A DNA stretch of 8,911 bases. Source: Gemmatimonadales bacterium UBA2960 (GTDB taxonomy: Bacteria; Gemmatimonadota; Gemmatimonadetes; Longimicrobiales; Gaopeijiaceae). Where the stretch lies: contig DEBI01000131.1 in assembly GCA_002348465.1 (NCBI GenBank), positions 1-8,911 on the forward strand. The letters run 5' to 3'. The notes beneath the pieces are model-generated. The model saw only the letters and a list, made by a program, of their open reading frames with translations, ran no database searches and was not told the DNA's origin. How positions within the stretch are numbered: position 1 is the first letter of the stretch; each line of letters begins with the position of its first letter. Position numbers and translations under genes: made by a program. Positions 1 to 7,062 of the stretch are shown one piece after another.

Positions 1-401
1 TCACTGTAATCAGGAAGAACCTGAATCGGAGCATGAACCTCAGGAAGGGATGGTCCTTTCAGCCCATCGGGAACCGGGGTCAGGTAGAGATGTGAGTCTC
101 TCCTGGCATTACTTAGAAGGGTAAGTCCGTAGTAGAGATCTTCTTCTGTGGTCGCGTTAACGATTTTGCTTCGCAAAGCCTCCATCTCGGTCAGTGGATC
201 GTAGCCCATATGTTCCTCCTTGAACGGAGACCACGCCTCTCGCCGTCGGGTCATCTCAATGATTGAATCGAAAAGCTCTTCTCGAAGCTCCGGGGTCCCG
301 ACTGGGGTCAATTCAATCACCTGACCAGGCTTCTGGGCCTCAACCTCTCCACCCGCTAAGACCGCTAAGCAAGCTATTACTAGGCCGCCAGCCGACCGCA
401 T
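1..401 (-). CDS. Exported protein, N-terminal part, probable S41-family peptidase (cut by window edge)
   Basis: Reading leftwards from ATG at 401, the frame is open for 133 codons to the window edge, so only the N-terminus is present. It begins with a signal-peptide-like stretch (MRSAGGLVIACLAVLAGG) with a plausible signal peptidase I site after VEA at residue 22. A VIAC lipobox-like match at residues 8-11 sits too early in the hydrophobic core to be convincing. A purine-rich GGAAGAAGG abuts the ATG. A competing ATG at 412 in another frame hits a stop after ten codons. The mature part has a charged helical region (RRREAWSPFKEEHMGYD), then LSNARRDSHLYL, resembling the N-terminal domain of exported C-terminal-processing (S41) peptidases, which often has a conserved D-x-H there. 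The catalytic Ser/Lys domain would lie outside the window, so the family call is tentative. It lies 49 bp downstream of the alpha/beta hydrolase on the same strand and is probably co-transcribed with it. Confidence 0.7.
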   Translation of the reverse strand, partial: MRSAGGLVIACLAVLAGGEVEAQKPGQVIELTPVGTPELREELFDSIIEMTRRREAWSPFKEEHMGYDPLTEMEALRSKIVNATTEEDLYYGLTLLSNARRDSHLYLTPVPDGLKGPSLPEVHAPIQVLPDYS

Positions 402-450
402 CCTTCTTCCATACACTAGACAGTCGGGCGGTAACTCTGACCCCTGTGAA

Positions 451-1512
451 TCAATCATTAGGGTTTCCTGTGCCTACCGCTCTCCAACCCTGATCTGCTG
501 GCTCATCAGGATCAGACTTGAGAAACTCGATCAAGTCTGGATGAAATTCCTCCGGATTATCAAGATGAGGCGAGTGTCCTACTTCGGGATAAATAATCAA
601 CTGCGCATTCTGAAGCTGGGACGCTACTTTTCGAGCTAAACGTGGATAATCGGACACTAGCCGATCATCTGCTCCACCAATCACCAGGGCTTTCGTGGCA
701 ATATGCTGCCACTCATAGACCACTGGATCTTCGAATAGGATCATCCTCTGTCCTGCGCGGACTTTTGCCATCCGGGGCCAATCGCCGCTCAACGTCAGTC
801 CGTATTGGACCTTTACCCACTGCAGATATTCTGGCTTCCATCCACGCGGATAATAACGAACGTGTCCTCTAAGCACCGACTGATAAGTAGTGCTCAAGGC
901 ACTCCGGTAAGCGTCATACGGATCGATCCAAGCACGACCAGGTCGGGAGTCCGTCAAACCAATCTGATTAACCATAACGACATGCGTGGTCGTTGCCGGA
1001 TATGTCGATGCAAAACGAGTTGCGACCATTCCACCCATGGAATGCCCCACTACAGCGGCGCGCTCAATTCCAAGATGGTCTAGAAGCGCCTTGGTATTAC
1101 GAGCGGGGATGTGAAGGTTGTAATGAATGTCTGGCTTTGAAGACCTGCCGTAGCCCAGCCGATCAATCGCTATGGTTCTGAACCCTGCCTCAGTCAGGGC
1201 ACGGATCATCGGTTCATATGGAGCAGCGAAGAAGTTCATTCCGTGAAAAACAATCACGGTCCGACCATTCGGCAAACCGGTAGGCTCAACATCCATATAT
1301 GCCATCCTCAAGTCGAGGCCAAAAAGCTCCACATCGAAGTATTCGACCGGCCATGGATAATGAACGTTGGAGTAGTCAATTGCCGTTGCGGTCCATTCCA
1401 CAGGAGGCTCCGACGGAGGTTCCGTCTGTGCCCTCGAATTACTCGGAAGCACCAATGAGCCCATCACCGCCGTGATCGCAAGCGTCCTTTTCAGTGTAGA
1501 GACAAGCTGCAT
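451..1512 (-). CDS. Exported alpha/beta hydrolase
   Basis: This 353-residue protein has the alpha/beta-hydrolase fold signature and probably hydrolyses an ester, lactone or C-C bond in the periplasm or outside the cell; the substrate cannot be read. Residues 1-28 form a Sec signal peptide (basic LKR, hydrophobic core, cleavage after SRA), followed by a Pro/Glu-rich spacer (EPPSEPP). Visible core elements: FHGMNF at 89-94 with the oxyanion-hole HG; DRLGYGRS at 117-124; nucleophile elbow GHSMGG at 156-161 (Ser158); acid residue in GGADDRLV (probably Asp283); catalytic His313 in VGHSPHLDNPEEF. The triad order and spacing are normal for the family, with a cap region around residues 185-260. GGAG lies 11 bases before the ATG, a rather long spacing. 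It is the first gene of a leftward pair and is divergent from the reductase. It resembles epoxide-hydrolase or haloalkane-dehalogenase-type hydrolases, but I cannot assign an activity. Confidence 0.93.
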   Translation of the reverse strand: MQLVSTLKRTLAITAVMGSLVLPSNSRAQTEPPSEPPVEWTATAIDYSNVHYPWPVEYFDVELFGLDLRMAYMDVEPTGLPNGRTVIVFHGMNFFAAPYEPMIRALTEAGFRTIAIDRLGYGRSSKPDIHYNLHIPARNTKALLDHLGIERAAVVGHSMGGMVATRFASTYPATTTHVVMVNQIGLTDSRPGRAWIDPYDAYRSALSTTYQSVLRGHVRYYPRGWKPEYLQWVKVQYGLTLSGDWPRMAKVRAGQRMILFEDPVVYEWQHIATKALVIGGADDRLVSDYPRLARKVASQLQNAQLIIYPEVGHSPHLDNPEEFHPDLIEFLKSDPDEPADQGWRAVGTGNPND

Positions 1513-1595
1513 TTAGTCGATTTCTCCAATTTTTTCGGAATCACAAAAGATCATTACTGCGAGTGATTAAGCACCTGGACGAGCCGCGTGAAACA

Positions 1596-1612
1596 GGTTC
1601 ATGCCCTGAACC
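1596..1612. repeat. Perfect 6-bp inverted repeat (possible operator)
   Basis: GGTTCA at 1596-1601 and TGAACC at 1607-1612 form a perfect inverted repeat around the 5-base centre TGCCC. It is 17 bp in all, a size and symmetry seen in operators bound by dimeric repressors. It lies in the divergent spacer 84 bp upstream of the hydrolase start and about 136 bp upstream of the reductase start. No T-run follows on either strand, so it is not a terminator. A chance occurrence of this size is quite possible, and no regulator gene is present in the window. Confidence 0.3.
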
Positions 1613-1673
1613 GATGGGAAAGGCGAGGTGCTGTCAAACAAGCACACATTGATGCAGTCAACACCCACCCATA

Positions 1674-1703
1674 TTGACCGACCGTGGCTGTGGCAGTTAT
1701 GAA
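1674..1703 (+). promoter_or_regulatory. Candidate sigma-70-type promoter for the aldo/keto reductase
   Basis: TTGACC (1674-1679, five of six matches to the -35 consensus) and TATGAA (1698-1703, four of six to the -10) are separated by 18 bp. This would place the transcript start around 1710, leaving a leader of about 40 bases before the ATG at 1749. AGGAT at 1735-1739 could be a distant ribosome-binding site. The match is moderate and was found by eye, and the lineage may use different promoter sequences. Confidence 0.25.
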
Positions 1704-1748
1704 CAGGTGTGAGATGGATACAGCCCATAGATATAGGATACCCCATCA

Positions 1749-2723
1749 ATGATTACCCGGCGTGACTGGCTTCGAATCAGCACCTCAGCGAGTGCAGCAC
1801 TTGCAATGAAACCTGGGCTGCTCGCAGCACTTCAGGACGGAGCAATCTCCACCAAGGCCATACCATCGTCCGGAGAGGAAATCCCAGTAATCGGACTTGG
1901 CGGCCGCTGGATCTCAAATAGGTCGACACCAGACGAACTAGCCGAACACAGAGCTGTTTTGCACGAGCTAGCCCGGGGTGGCGTGGGTAACGCTAAGTGC
2001 TGTTTCGACAGTGCCGCTGGTTACGGCGGAGGCGGATCCGAATCATACGCGGGCCAGTGGGCTAGCGAGGATGGATTCGGAGATGACGTGTTTTGGGCAA
2101 CGAAGGTCAACGTCGCCGGTCGAGGAGGAGGGACAGTAGATCGCGCCGATGTGAGAGAGCAGATTGAGCGCTCCTTCGATCGCATGAAGCGTGACGTCAT
2201 CGACCTGGATCAGGTTCATAACATGGGTGATCCCCCGACTCAACTCGGAGTTGCTCAGGAGTACAAGGACGAGGGTCGGATCCGCTACATAGGAATCACG
2301 ACCACAAGCAAGCGTCAATACGATCACCTAGAAGAGGTAATGCGCGACGATCGATATTCCCTCGACTTCATCGGGATCGACTACGCAATCGACAACCGCT
2401 CCGCAGAAGATAGAATTCTTCCTCTAGCGCAGGATCGCGGCATAGCGGTCATGGTTTATCTCCCCTTCGGTCGGAGCCGGATGTGGCAACGGATTGGTGA
2501 TCGCGAATTACCCCAATGGGCTTCGGAATTCGATGCCCATACATGGGCTCAGTTCATGCTCAAGTTCACTGTCGCGCATCCAGCGGTAACGCTAGCTGCT
2601 CCAGGAACAGGGGACCCGGAACACATGATTGACAACCTAGGTGGCGGAAAGGGTCGCATGCCGACCGAAGACCACTTAAGCCGCATGGTCGAGTTAGTGC
2701 AGGGTCTTCCAGCTTCGAGCTAG
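1749..2723 (+). CDS. Tat-exported aldo/keto reductase
   Basis: This 324-residue protein belongs to the aldo/keto reductase superfamily, NAD(P)H-linked oxidoreductases acting on aldehydes, ketones or sugars in a TIM barrel. The N-terminus carries a twin-arginine motif (TRRDWLR, residues 3-9) and an Ala-rich hydrophobic segment, predicting folded export by Tat. The barrel starts with IPVIGLGGRW (45-54). All four catalytic residues are visible: Asp87 and Tyr92 in FDSAAGYG, Lys119 in FWATKV, His157 in QVHNMGD. Later elements fit cofactor binding: GRIRYIGIT (176-184), GIAVMVYLPFGRSR (231-244, the usual Y-S-P-L-G-R region) and the C-terminal APGTGDPEHMIDN (284-296). Length is normal for the family plus the signal. 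No strong ribosome-binding site is close to the ATG; AGGAT ends 9 bases upstream. Being both Tat-exported and NAD(P)H-type is notable. It stands alone, with a promoter probably in the divergent spacer. Confidence 0.93.
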   Translation: MITRRDWLRISTSASAALAMKPGLLAALQDGAISTKAIPSSGEEIPVIGLGGRWISNRSTPDELAEHRAVLHELARGGVGNAKCCFDSAAGYGGGGSESYAGQWASEDGFGDDVFWATKVNVAGRGGGTVDRADVREQIERSFDRMKRDVIDLDQVHNMGDPPTQLGVAQEYKDEGRIRYIGITTTSKRQYDHLEEVMRDDRYSLDFIGIDYAIDNRSAEDRILPLAQDRGIAVMVYLPFGRSRMWQRIGDRELPQWASEFDAHTWAQFMLKFTVAHPAVTLAAPGTGDPEHMIDNLGGGKGRMPTEDHLSRMVELVQGLPASS

Positions 2724-2760
2724 AGAGAAGCGTACAGAGAGCAAACCCCTATAGTCTTTC

Positions 2761-3102
2761 TCACAACAAGCAGTCGACCCCATCTAGAATCATGTGCACA
2801 ACCAGTCCGAGTCCCAGAAGAAAAACGACTCGTCTCTGGGAATCCTCTTTTATCACCCCCGCTCGCCCCATGACAAATGGAAAGGTCATCATGAGTGTGT
2901 AGACTCCGACCATCGGAACCGTATGTAGAGGGTGGAACCCAATAGAACATCGGGATGGGTCGTAGATTGGATCTGCTAGGAGGTGATCAAGATCGACAGC
3001 CATCGTTCCTACCAAGATGAGCCAGGTCTGGAGCCGACGGTCCTTGTCGATCACCACGGCGAGAAGCCACGGAACCGCAAAATGAAGAGCGATATGCGCC
3101 AT
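2761..3102 (-). CDS. Small multi-spanning membrane protein, DUF6122 family
   Basis: This 113-residue protein has about four hydrophobic segments (roughly 5-19, 26-42, 62-79 and 92-106). The central motif VDLDHLLADPIYDP...CSIGFHPLH (residues 36-60) is the hallmark of the DUF6122 membrane family, whose function is unknown. Conserved-looking polar residues sit in or beside the membrane segments: His7, Asp37/Asp39/His40, His57/His60, His103, Asp107 and Asp110. The pattern recalls YdjM-like membrane metal-dependent hydrolases, so metal binding is a reasonable inference but unproven. An in-frame TAA lies four codons upstream of the ATG at 3102, fixing this as the furthest start. AGGA touches the ATG, an unusually short ribosome-binding spacing. 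The gene is convergent with the reductase (37 bp between stops) and divergent from the cytochrome-like gene (68 bp), so it forms its own transcription unit. Confidence 0.88.
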   Translation of the reverse strand: MAHIALHFAVPWLLAVVIDKDRRLQTWLILVGTMAVDLDHLLADPIYDPSRCSIGFHPLHTVPMVGVYTLMMTFPFVMGRAGVIKEDSQRRVVFLLGLGLVVHMILDGVDCLL

Positions 3103-3170
3103 TCCTAGAACTTAGCCTACAAGTCCAGCTAATGCTGGCCGGTTAGTGCGAGCCGCCTCATATTCGACTC
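3103..3170. promoter_or_regulatory. Short divergent spacer with small inverted repeat
   Basis: These 68 bp separate the starts of the DUF6122 gene and the three-gene operon and should hold or border both promoters. An inverted repeat CCAGC-TAAT-GCTGG occupies 3125-3138. No clear -35/-10 pair is recognisable on the plus strand; CATATT at 3159-3164 is a weak -10-like match close to the ATG. An in-frame stop at 3144-3146 rules out any upstream extension of the operon's first gene beyond 3147. The assignment rests on position rather than on motifs. Confidence 0.35.
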
Positions 3171-5636
3171 ATGAACGTCTCCAGCACCGCACTAGCTACG
3201 GTTGGGCTCATACTGCTCAGTCTGTCAGGGAACAGTCCCCTGCAATCAATCACAGAGTATGAATATCTTGGCCAGAACGAGGCTAACAATGGTCTAGCTG
3301 AATCGGCCAAGACCAGGAACAGTGACAATTCCTCAGAACTTAACGAGCTGGTCGAGGAATATTGTGTGCGCTGCCACAACGAGCGGCGCCTGCGTGGAGA
3401 CCTTTCGCTAGAAAGCTTTGATGCGGCACTGCCCGAGCAGAACGCTCCAGTCGCAGAACGAATGATCCACAAACTACGGGCAGGAATGATGCCTCCAGCG
3501 GGCGTGCGCCGTCCTCCGGAAGACTCGCTCGCATTGTTAGCCGCGACCTTGGAAGCGCGACTAGACGACGTGGCGCGCACCAACCCGAATCCCGGTCGAA
3601 GAACATTCCAGCGCCTTAATCGAACCGAATATGAAGCCTCGGTTTTTGACCTCTTTAAAATCCACATTGATGCCTCGGCCTTCCTTCCCACCGAGACGAT
3701 CAGCGACAACTTCGACAATATAGCTGACACGCAGATTCTATCGGCGACATTACTCGAGAGTTATATGCGGGCCGCAGCTCAAGTCAGCCGAGACGCAGTG
3801 GGCGATGTGAATGCCGCTACATCTACCACCGTCTACAAAGTACCGAAGACCACTTCGCAGGTTGGGCATGTCGCCGGCACTCCGCTAGGGACAAGGGGTG
3901 GTATATCCATAACCCACAATTTCCCCGCCGACGGCGATTACGTATTCGAACTGGACCTTCACCCTAGTCCAGATGGACAACTCTTTGGCCTAACCTCTGG
4001 AACACATCGGATTGAGGTCGCAGTCAACGGAGCTCGCGTCGCTCTCCTAGAACTGGACAGATGGATGAGCGAAGGTGACCCATCAGGCCTGCGCGTAGAG
4101 ACACCGGAAATCCACGTCCGTGCCGGACCACAGCATATCACTGCTGCGTTCATTCTAGAACGAGAAGGACCGATCACTGATCTAATCACTCCGATTGACT
4201 TTACGCTGGCCGACCCCAACATGGGAGTCGGTTACGGCGTCACAACCCTTCCTCACCTGCGTGACCTTTCAATAAGTGGGCCATTCGCGGTCACAGGGGT
4301 CTCAGAAACACCCGCTCGTCAAAGGATTTTCACCTGTCGTCCGACTGCGCACGAAGAGGAAAAGCCCTGCGCAAGGGAGATCATCAGCAGCATCGCCTCA
4401 CAAGCGTTTCGTCGGTCTATTGAAAACAACGAAGTCGATGAGCTGATGTTCTTCTTTGAAGAAGGTCGAGAGGAGGGCGGATTCGAGATAGGAATCCGAA
4501 ACGCAATCTGGGCAATACTATCTAGTCCACGATTCATTTTTAGGCTTGAGCGAACACCTGAGCAGGTAGAGCCGGGTGAGGTTTATGAGCTCGATGATCC
4601 CGACCTTGCATCGCGACTTGCCTTCTTTCTCTGGGCAGCCCCGCCGGACGAAGAACTCGTCCAGCTCGCGGAAGCGGGAAAGCTATCGAATGACAGAGAG
4701 CTGGAACGTCAAGTCTATAGGATGCTGAAAGATCCTCGAGCAGCATCGCTTGCAACCCGCTTCGCTTCACAATGGCTGCGACTCCAAGACCTAGAGAAGA
4801 TTAATCCAGACGCGCAGCTATATCCTTACTTCAATCAGCAATTGAAAGAGGCGATGGATCGTGAAACCGAGTTACTCTTCCACACCATCGTTCAAGAAGA
4901 TCGAAGCATCCTAGAGCTTTTGACCGCTGATTGGACGTTCGTCGACGAACAACTCGCAGCGCACTATGGGCTCCAAGGAGTGTCGGGTACAGAATTTGTA
5001 AGAGTTCAACTAGACGATGAAAATCGACGTGGCCTGCTCGGACACGGGAGTATCCTTATGCTAACGTCGGAGGGAGATCGAACTTCGCCCGTGCTTCGAG
5101 GCAAATGGGTGATGGAAGTTCTTCTAGGCAGCCCACCGCCTCCTCCACCACCCGCAGTTCCAACGCTAGAAGAGACAGAGGAGTCGAATGGCTCCCGACA
5201 ATTCACTACCCGAGAACGTCTAGAAATACACCGAGACAATCCGGCCTGCATGTCTTGTCATCGTGTTATCGATCCCATAGGACTCGCTCTTGATAATTTC
5301 GACGTAACGGGTGCGTGGCGAATAAGGGAGAACCTCAACCAAATTGACTCAAGTGGTGAGTTATACGACGGAAGTCCAATAAGTGGCCCAGCCGGTCTCC
5401 GCGAAGTGATCCTAAAGCGACCAACGGTCTTCCGGAGGACCCTCGCCAAGAACCTGATGGCCTACGCCTTGGGCCGTCGGATTGAGTACTATGATATGCC
5501 AACTATTCGTGAGATGGAGCACACCGCAGGTCAGTACGGGGATCGCATCTCACACTATATCTTAGGTATTGTGAAGAGCCCTGCGTTCCGGATGAGCCGG
5601 GGCGTAGCCGTGACCGACGCCACACCAGACAACTGA
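3171..5636 (+). CDS. Exported di-CxxCH cytochrome-like protein, DUF1587/DUF1595/DUF1592/DUF1588/DUF1585 architecture
   Basis: This 821-residue protein has the multi-domain layout found in Planctomycetota, Verrucomicrobiota, Acidobacteriota and relatives; its biochemical role is unknown. Domains in order: hydrophobic signal (about 5-19); cytochrome-c-like domain with CVRCH at 65-69 and possible distal ligands in MMPPAGVRRP (106-115); DUF1587 (about 144-205, QRLNRTEYEASVFDLF); a beta-rich, carbohydrate-binding-like module (about 218-370); DUF1595 (about 400-460, QAFRRS, SSPRFIFRLE); DUF1592 (about 472-605, SRLAFFLWAAPPDEEL); DUF1588 (about 617-716, RRGLLGHGSILM, TSPVLRGKWVM, and CMSCH at 693-697 before DPIGLALDNFD); DUF1585 (about 735-808, AYALGRRIEYYDMPT). 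Two covalent haem c groups are expected by motif. The proline run at 655-661 is normal for DUF1588. The ATG has no Shine-Dalgarno sequence, and the signal's n-region lacks Lys or Arg, which is odd. It heads an operon with the next two genes and probably acts in electron transfer in the periplasm. Confidence 0.95.
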   Translation: MNVSSTALATVGLILLSLSGNSPLQSITEYEYLGQNEANNGLAESAKTRNSDNSSELNELVEEYCVRCHNERRLRGDLSLESFDAALPEQNAPVAERMIHKLRAGMMPPAGVRRPPEDSLALLAATLEARLDDVARTNPNPGRRTFQRLNRTEYEASVFDLFKIHIDASAFLPTETISDNFDNIADTQILSATLLESYMRAAAQVSRDAVGDVNAATSTTVYKVPKTTSQVGHVAGTPLGTRGGISITHNFPADGDYVFELDLHPSPDGQLFGLTSGTHRIEVAVNGARVALLELDRWMSEGDPSGLRVETPEIHVRAGPQHITAAFILEREGPITDLITPIDFTLADPNMGVGYGVTTLPHLRDLSISGPFAVTGVSETPARQRIFTCRPTAHEEEKPCAREIISSIASQAFRRSIENNEVDELMFFFEEGREEGGFEIGIRNAIWAILSSPRFIFRLERTPEQVEPGEVYELDDPDLASRLAFFLWAAPPDEELVQLAEAGKLSNDRELERQVYRMLKDPRAASLATRFASQWLRLQDLEKINPDAQLYPYFNQQLKEAMDRETELLFHTIVQEDRSILELLTADWTFVDEQLAAHYGLQGVSGTEFVRVQLDDENRRGLLGHGSILMLTSEGDRTSPVLRGKWVMEVLLGSPPPPPPPAVPTLEETEESNGSRQFTTRERLEIHRDNPACMSCHRVIDPIGLALDNFDVTGAWRIRENLNQIDSSGELYDGSPISGPAGLREVILKRPTVFRRTLAKNLMAYALGRRIEYYDMPTIREMEHTAGQYGDRISHYILGIVKSPAFRMSRGVAVTDATPDN

Positions 5637-5638
5637 GG
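5634..5638 (+). promoter_or_regulatory. Ribosome-binding site overlapping the upstream stop codon
   Basis: TGAGG at 5634-5638 contains the stop codon of the cytochrome-like gene and lies five bases before the ATG at 5644. This is a good Shine-Dalgarno position. It supports that start and suggests translational coupling, since ribosomes terminating on the first gene sit directly on the site for the second. Confidence 0.6.
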
Positions 5639-5643
5639 CTAAC

Positions 5644-7062
5644 ATGCACCTTACGCACAGGAGTCTCGAGCGACGCACCTTTCTCAAGGGCATGGGCGCC
5701 ACCGTAGCCTTGCCTTTCCTAGACGCGATGGTTCCGGCCGGACGCATGTCAGCCGCGGCGAGAGAAACCGATGTTACACGCTTCGTTGCCATTGAGATGG
5801 TTCACGGAGCTGCAGGCTGCAACGAGTGGGGTGCAACTCAGCACCTATGGGCACCACAAGAAGAGGGGACTGACTTCGATTTAACTCCGAGTGCACTTTC
5901 GCACCTTGACCCGTGGAGGGAGTACCTGACGATAGTCAGCAACACGGACGTAGGTGGAGCGGAAGCTGAACTCCCTCGTGAAATCGGTGGAGACCATTTC
6001 CGCTCAAGTGCGGTATTCCTTACCCAATCTCATCCGAAGCAAACGGAAGGCTCTGACGTCTTCGTCGGAACATCGATGGATCAGCTCTACGCTCAACGTT
6101 TCGGGCAGGATACGCCAATTCCGTCGATGCAGCTCTGTATCGAAAATGTTGACCAGGCAGGCGGATGCGCATACGGCTACGCCTGCGTCTACACCGATAC
6201 AGTGAGCTGGGCGAGTCCCACAGAGCCACTTCCTATGATCCGCGATCCTCGCGTCGCATTCGACCAGCTATTCGGAGCCGGGGGCACAGCCGCGGAACGC
6301 GCCCAACGAAGACGGACAGAGCGAAGTATTCTAGACTGGGTGCTTAGGGATCTCGACAGTTTGAACCGCCAATTAGGAGCCGATGACCAGCAGCGGATCG
6401 ACCGATATGTCACCAACATCAGGGAAATCGAACGTCGGATACAGCGCATCGAATCTCACAATCTGAGCGGAGAGCAGCGTGAGCTAGCCGAGGCACCGGC
6501 CGGGGTCCCAGATGATTATGGCGATCACGTCCGTCTGATGTTCGACTTACAGGCACTCGCATTCGCGTCTGACCTAACCCGTGTCATAACCTTCAAGACC
6601 AGTCGTGACGTATCCGGCAGGGTCTTCCCCGAGACCGGAGTGACCTCAGGTTTCCACGCTGCTTCGCATCACGGAGGCAATGAGGAGAGGGTTTTAGAGT
6701 TCAACAAGATCAATAAATACCACATGAGTCTAATCCCATACTTCTTTGAAAAACTGGCGGATACGATGGAGGGAGACACTCACCTACTCGACAAGACACT
6801 CATAGTCTGCGGGTCTCCCATGGGAGACCCGAACCTGCACAACCACAAGCGCTGTCCACTTTTCCTAGCAGGCGGAGCCAATGGACGACTGCCAAAGGGT
6901 GGCCTTCACGTGAAAGCTCCGGACGGAACCCCGATGGCAAACGTTCTTCTGAGCTCCATGCACATGCTAGGAATGGATGACGTCGGATCCCTAGGCGACA
7001 GCACAGAAGCATTTCCCCTAGGGGCAGGCCGATCTTCAGCAGTAACGGGCTCGACGGGATGA
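5644..7062 (+). CDS. Tat-exported HXXSHH (DUF1552) family protein
   Basis: This 472-residue protein is of the DUF1552 family, named HXXSHH after its conserved motif, which is present as HAASHH at residues 338-343. Function is unknown; the histidines suggest metal binding. The N-terminus has a clear twin-arginine signal (SLERRTFLKG, 7-16, then a hydrophobic stretch to about 29), so it is predicted to be exported folded, possibly with cofactor. Other visible family features: a cysteine cluster (Cys165, Cys175, Cys181 in the CAYGYAC region), a long charged helix (about 227-271, REIERRIQRIE), and GSPMGDPNLHNH (390-401), whose Asp395, His399 and His401 are further candidate ligands. It follows the cytochrome-like gene by 7 bp, and its TGA overlaps the ankyrin ATG. 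Adjacency to a DUF1592-type gene is a common arrangement for this family. A 22-bp palindrome is embedded in codons 389-396. Confidence 0.95.
   Translation: MHLTHRSLERRTFLKGMGATVALPFLDAMVPAGRMSAAARETDVTRFVAIEMVHGAAGCNEWGATQHLWAPQEEGTDFDLTPSALSHLDPWREYLTIVSNTDVGGAEAELPREIGGDHFRSSAVFLTQSHPKQTEGSDVFVGTSMDQLYAQRFGQDTPIPSMQLCIENVDQAGGCAYGYACVYTDTVSWASPTEPLPMIRDPRVAFDQLFGAGGTAAERAQRRRTERSILDWVLRDLDSLNRQLGADDQQRIDRYVTNIREIERRIQRIESHNLSGEQRELAEAPAGVPDDYGDHVRLMFDLQALAFASDLTRVITFKTSRDVSGRVFPETGVTSGFHAASHHGGNEERVLEFNKINKYHMSLIPYFFEKLADTMEGDTHLLDKTLIVCGSPMGDPNLHNHKRCPLFLAGGANGRLPKGGLHVKAPDGTPMANVLLSSMHMLGMDDVGSLGDSTEAFPLGAGRSSAVTGSTG
6810..6831. repeat. Perfect 22-bp palindrome inside the DUF1552 gene
   Basis: The 11-base arm CGGGTCTCCCA (6810-6820) is followed directly by its exact reverse complement (6821-6831). 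As RNA it could fold into a 9-bp GC-rich stem closed by a CATG loop. It covers the last base of codon 389 to the end of codon 396, encoding GSPMGDP, a conserved-looking motif of the protein. It contains an NcoI-type CCATGG core. It is not followed by a T-run, so it is not a standard terminator. Its role, if any, is unknown. Confidence 0.9.

Larger units (their letters stand above)
1513..1748. promoter_or_regulatory. Divergent intergenic region between hydrolase and aldo/keto reductase
   Basis: These 236 bp separate two divergently transcribed genes and must hold both promoters unless transcription starts further out. A short minus-strand open frame of 60 codons (1567-1749) shows no family resemblance and is not called. 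The visible structures are the inverted repeat at 1596-1612 and one candidate plus-strand promoter at 1674-1703, listed separately. On the minus strand a TTGACA (complement of 1632-1637) has no good -10 partner, so I assign no leftward promoter. Confidence 0.6.

Noticed and set aside
366..401. Lipoprotein reading of the N-terminus of the left-edge gene (VIAC)
   Set aside because: The cysteine is at residue 11, in the middle of the hydrophobic segment, which is too early; cleavage after VEA is more likely.
1412..1426. Inverted repeat GACGGA-GGT-TCCGTC in the hydrolase gene
   Set aside because: It lies in codons for the repetitive EPPSEPP spacer after the signal peptide, so symmetry is easily explained by similar codons.
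1567..1749. Open frame of 60 codons on the minus strand in the divergent spacer
   Set aside because: It has no ribosome-binding site, no recognisable family, and a Cys/His/Pro-rich composition like translated noncoding DNA. It also overlaps the probable promoter of the reductase.
1794..1832. Nine-base direct repeat GCAGCACTT, copies 30 bp apart
   Set aside because: Both copies encode Ala/Leu residues of the signal region of the reductase; codon repetition suffices.
2724..2760. Possible bidirectional terminator between the convergent genes
   Set aside because: No GC-rich stem with a T-run can be found in these 37 bases.
3158..3730. 190-codon open frame antisense to the start of the cytochrome-like gene
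   Set aside because: Ser/Arg-rich composition with no motif, lying fully opposite a clear multi-domain gene; it is a shadow frame.
5132..5155. Run of seven proline codons as a possible repeat expansion
   Set aside because: A proline run at this point (residues 655-661) is a usual feature of DUF1588 proteins and lies between two conserved motifs.
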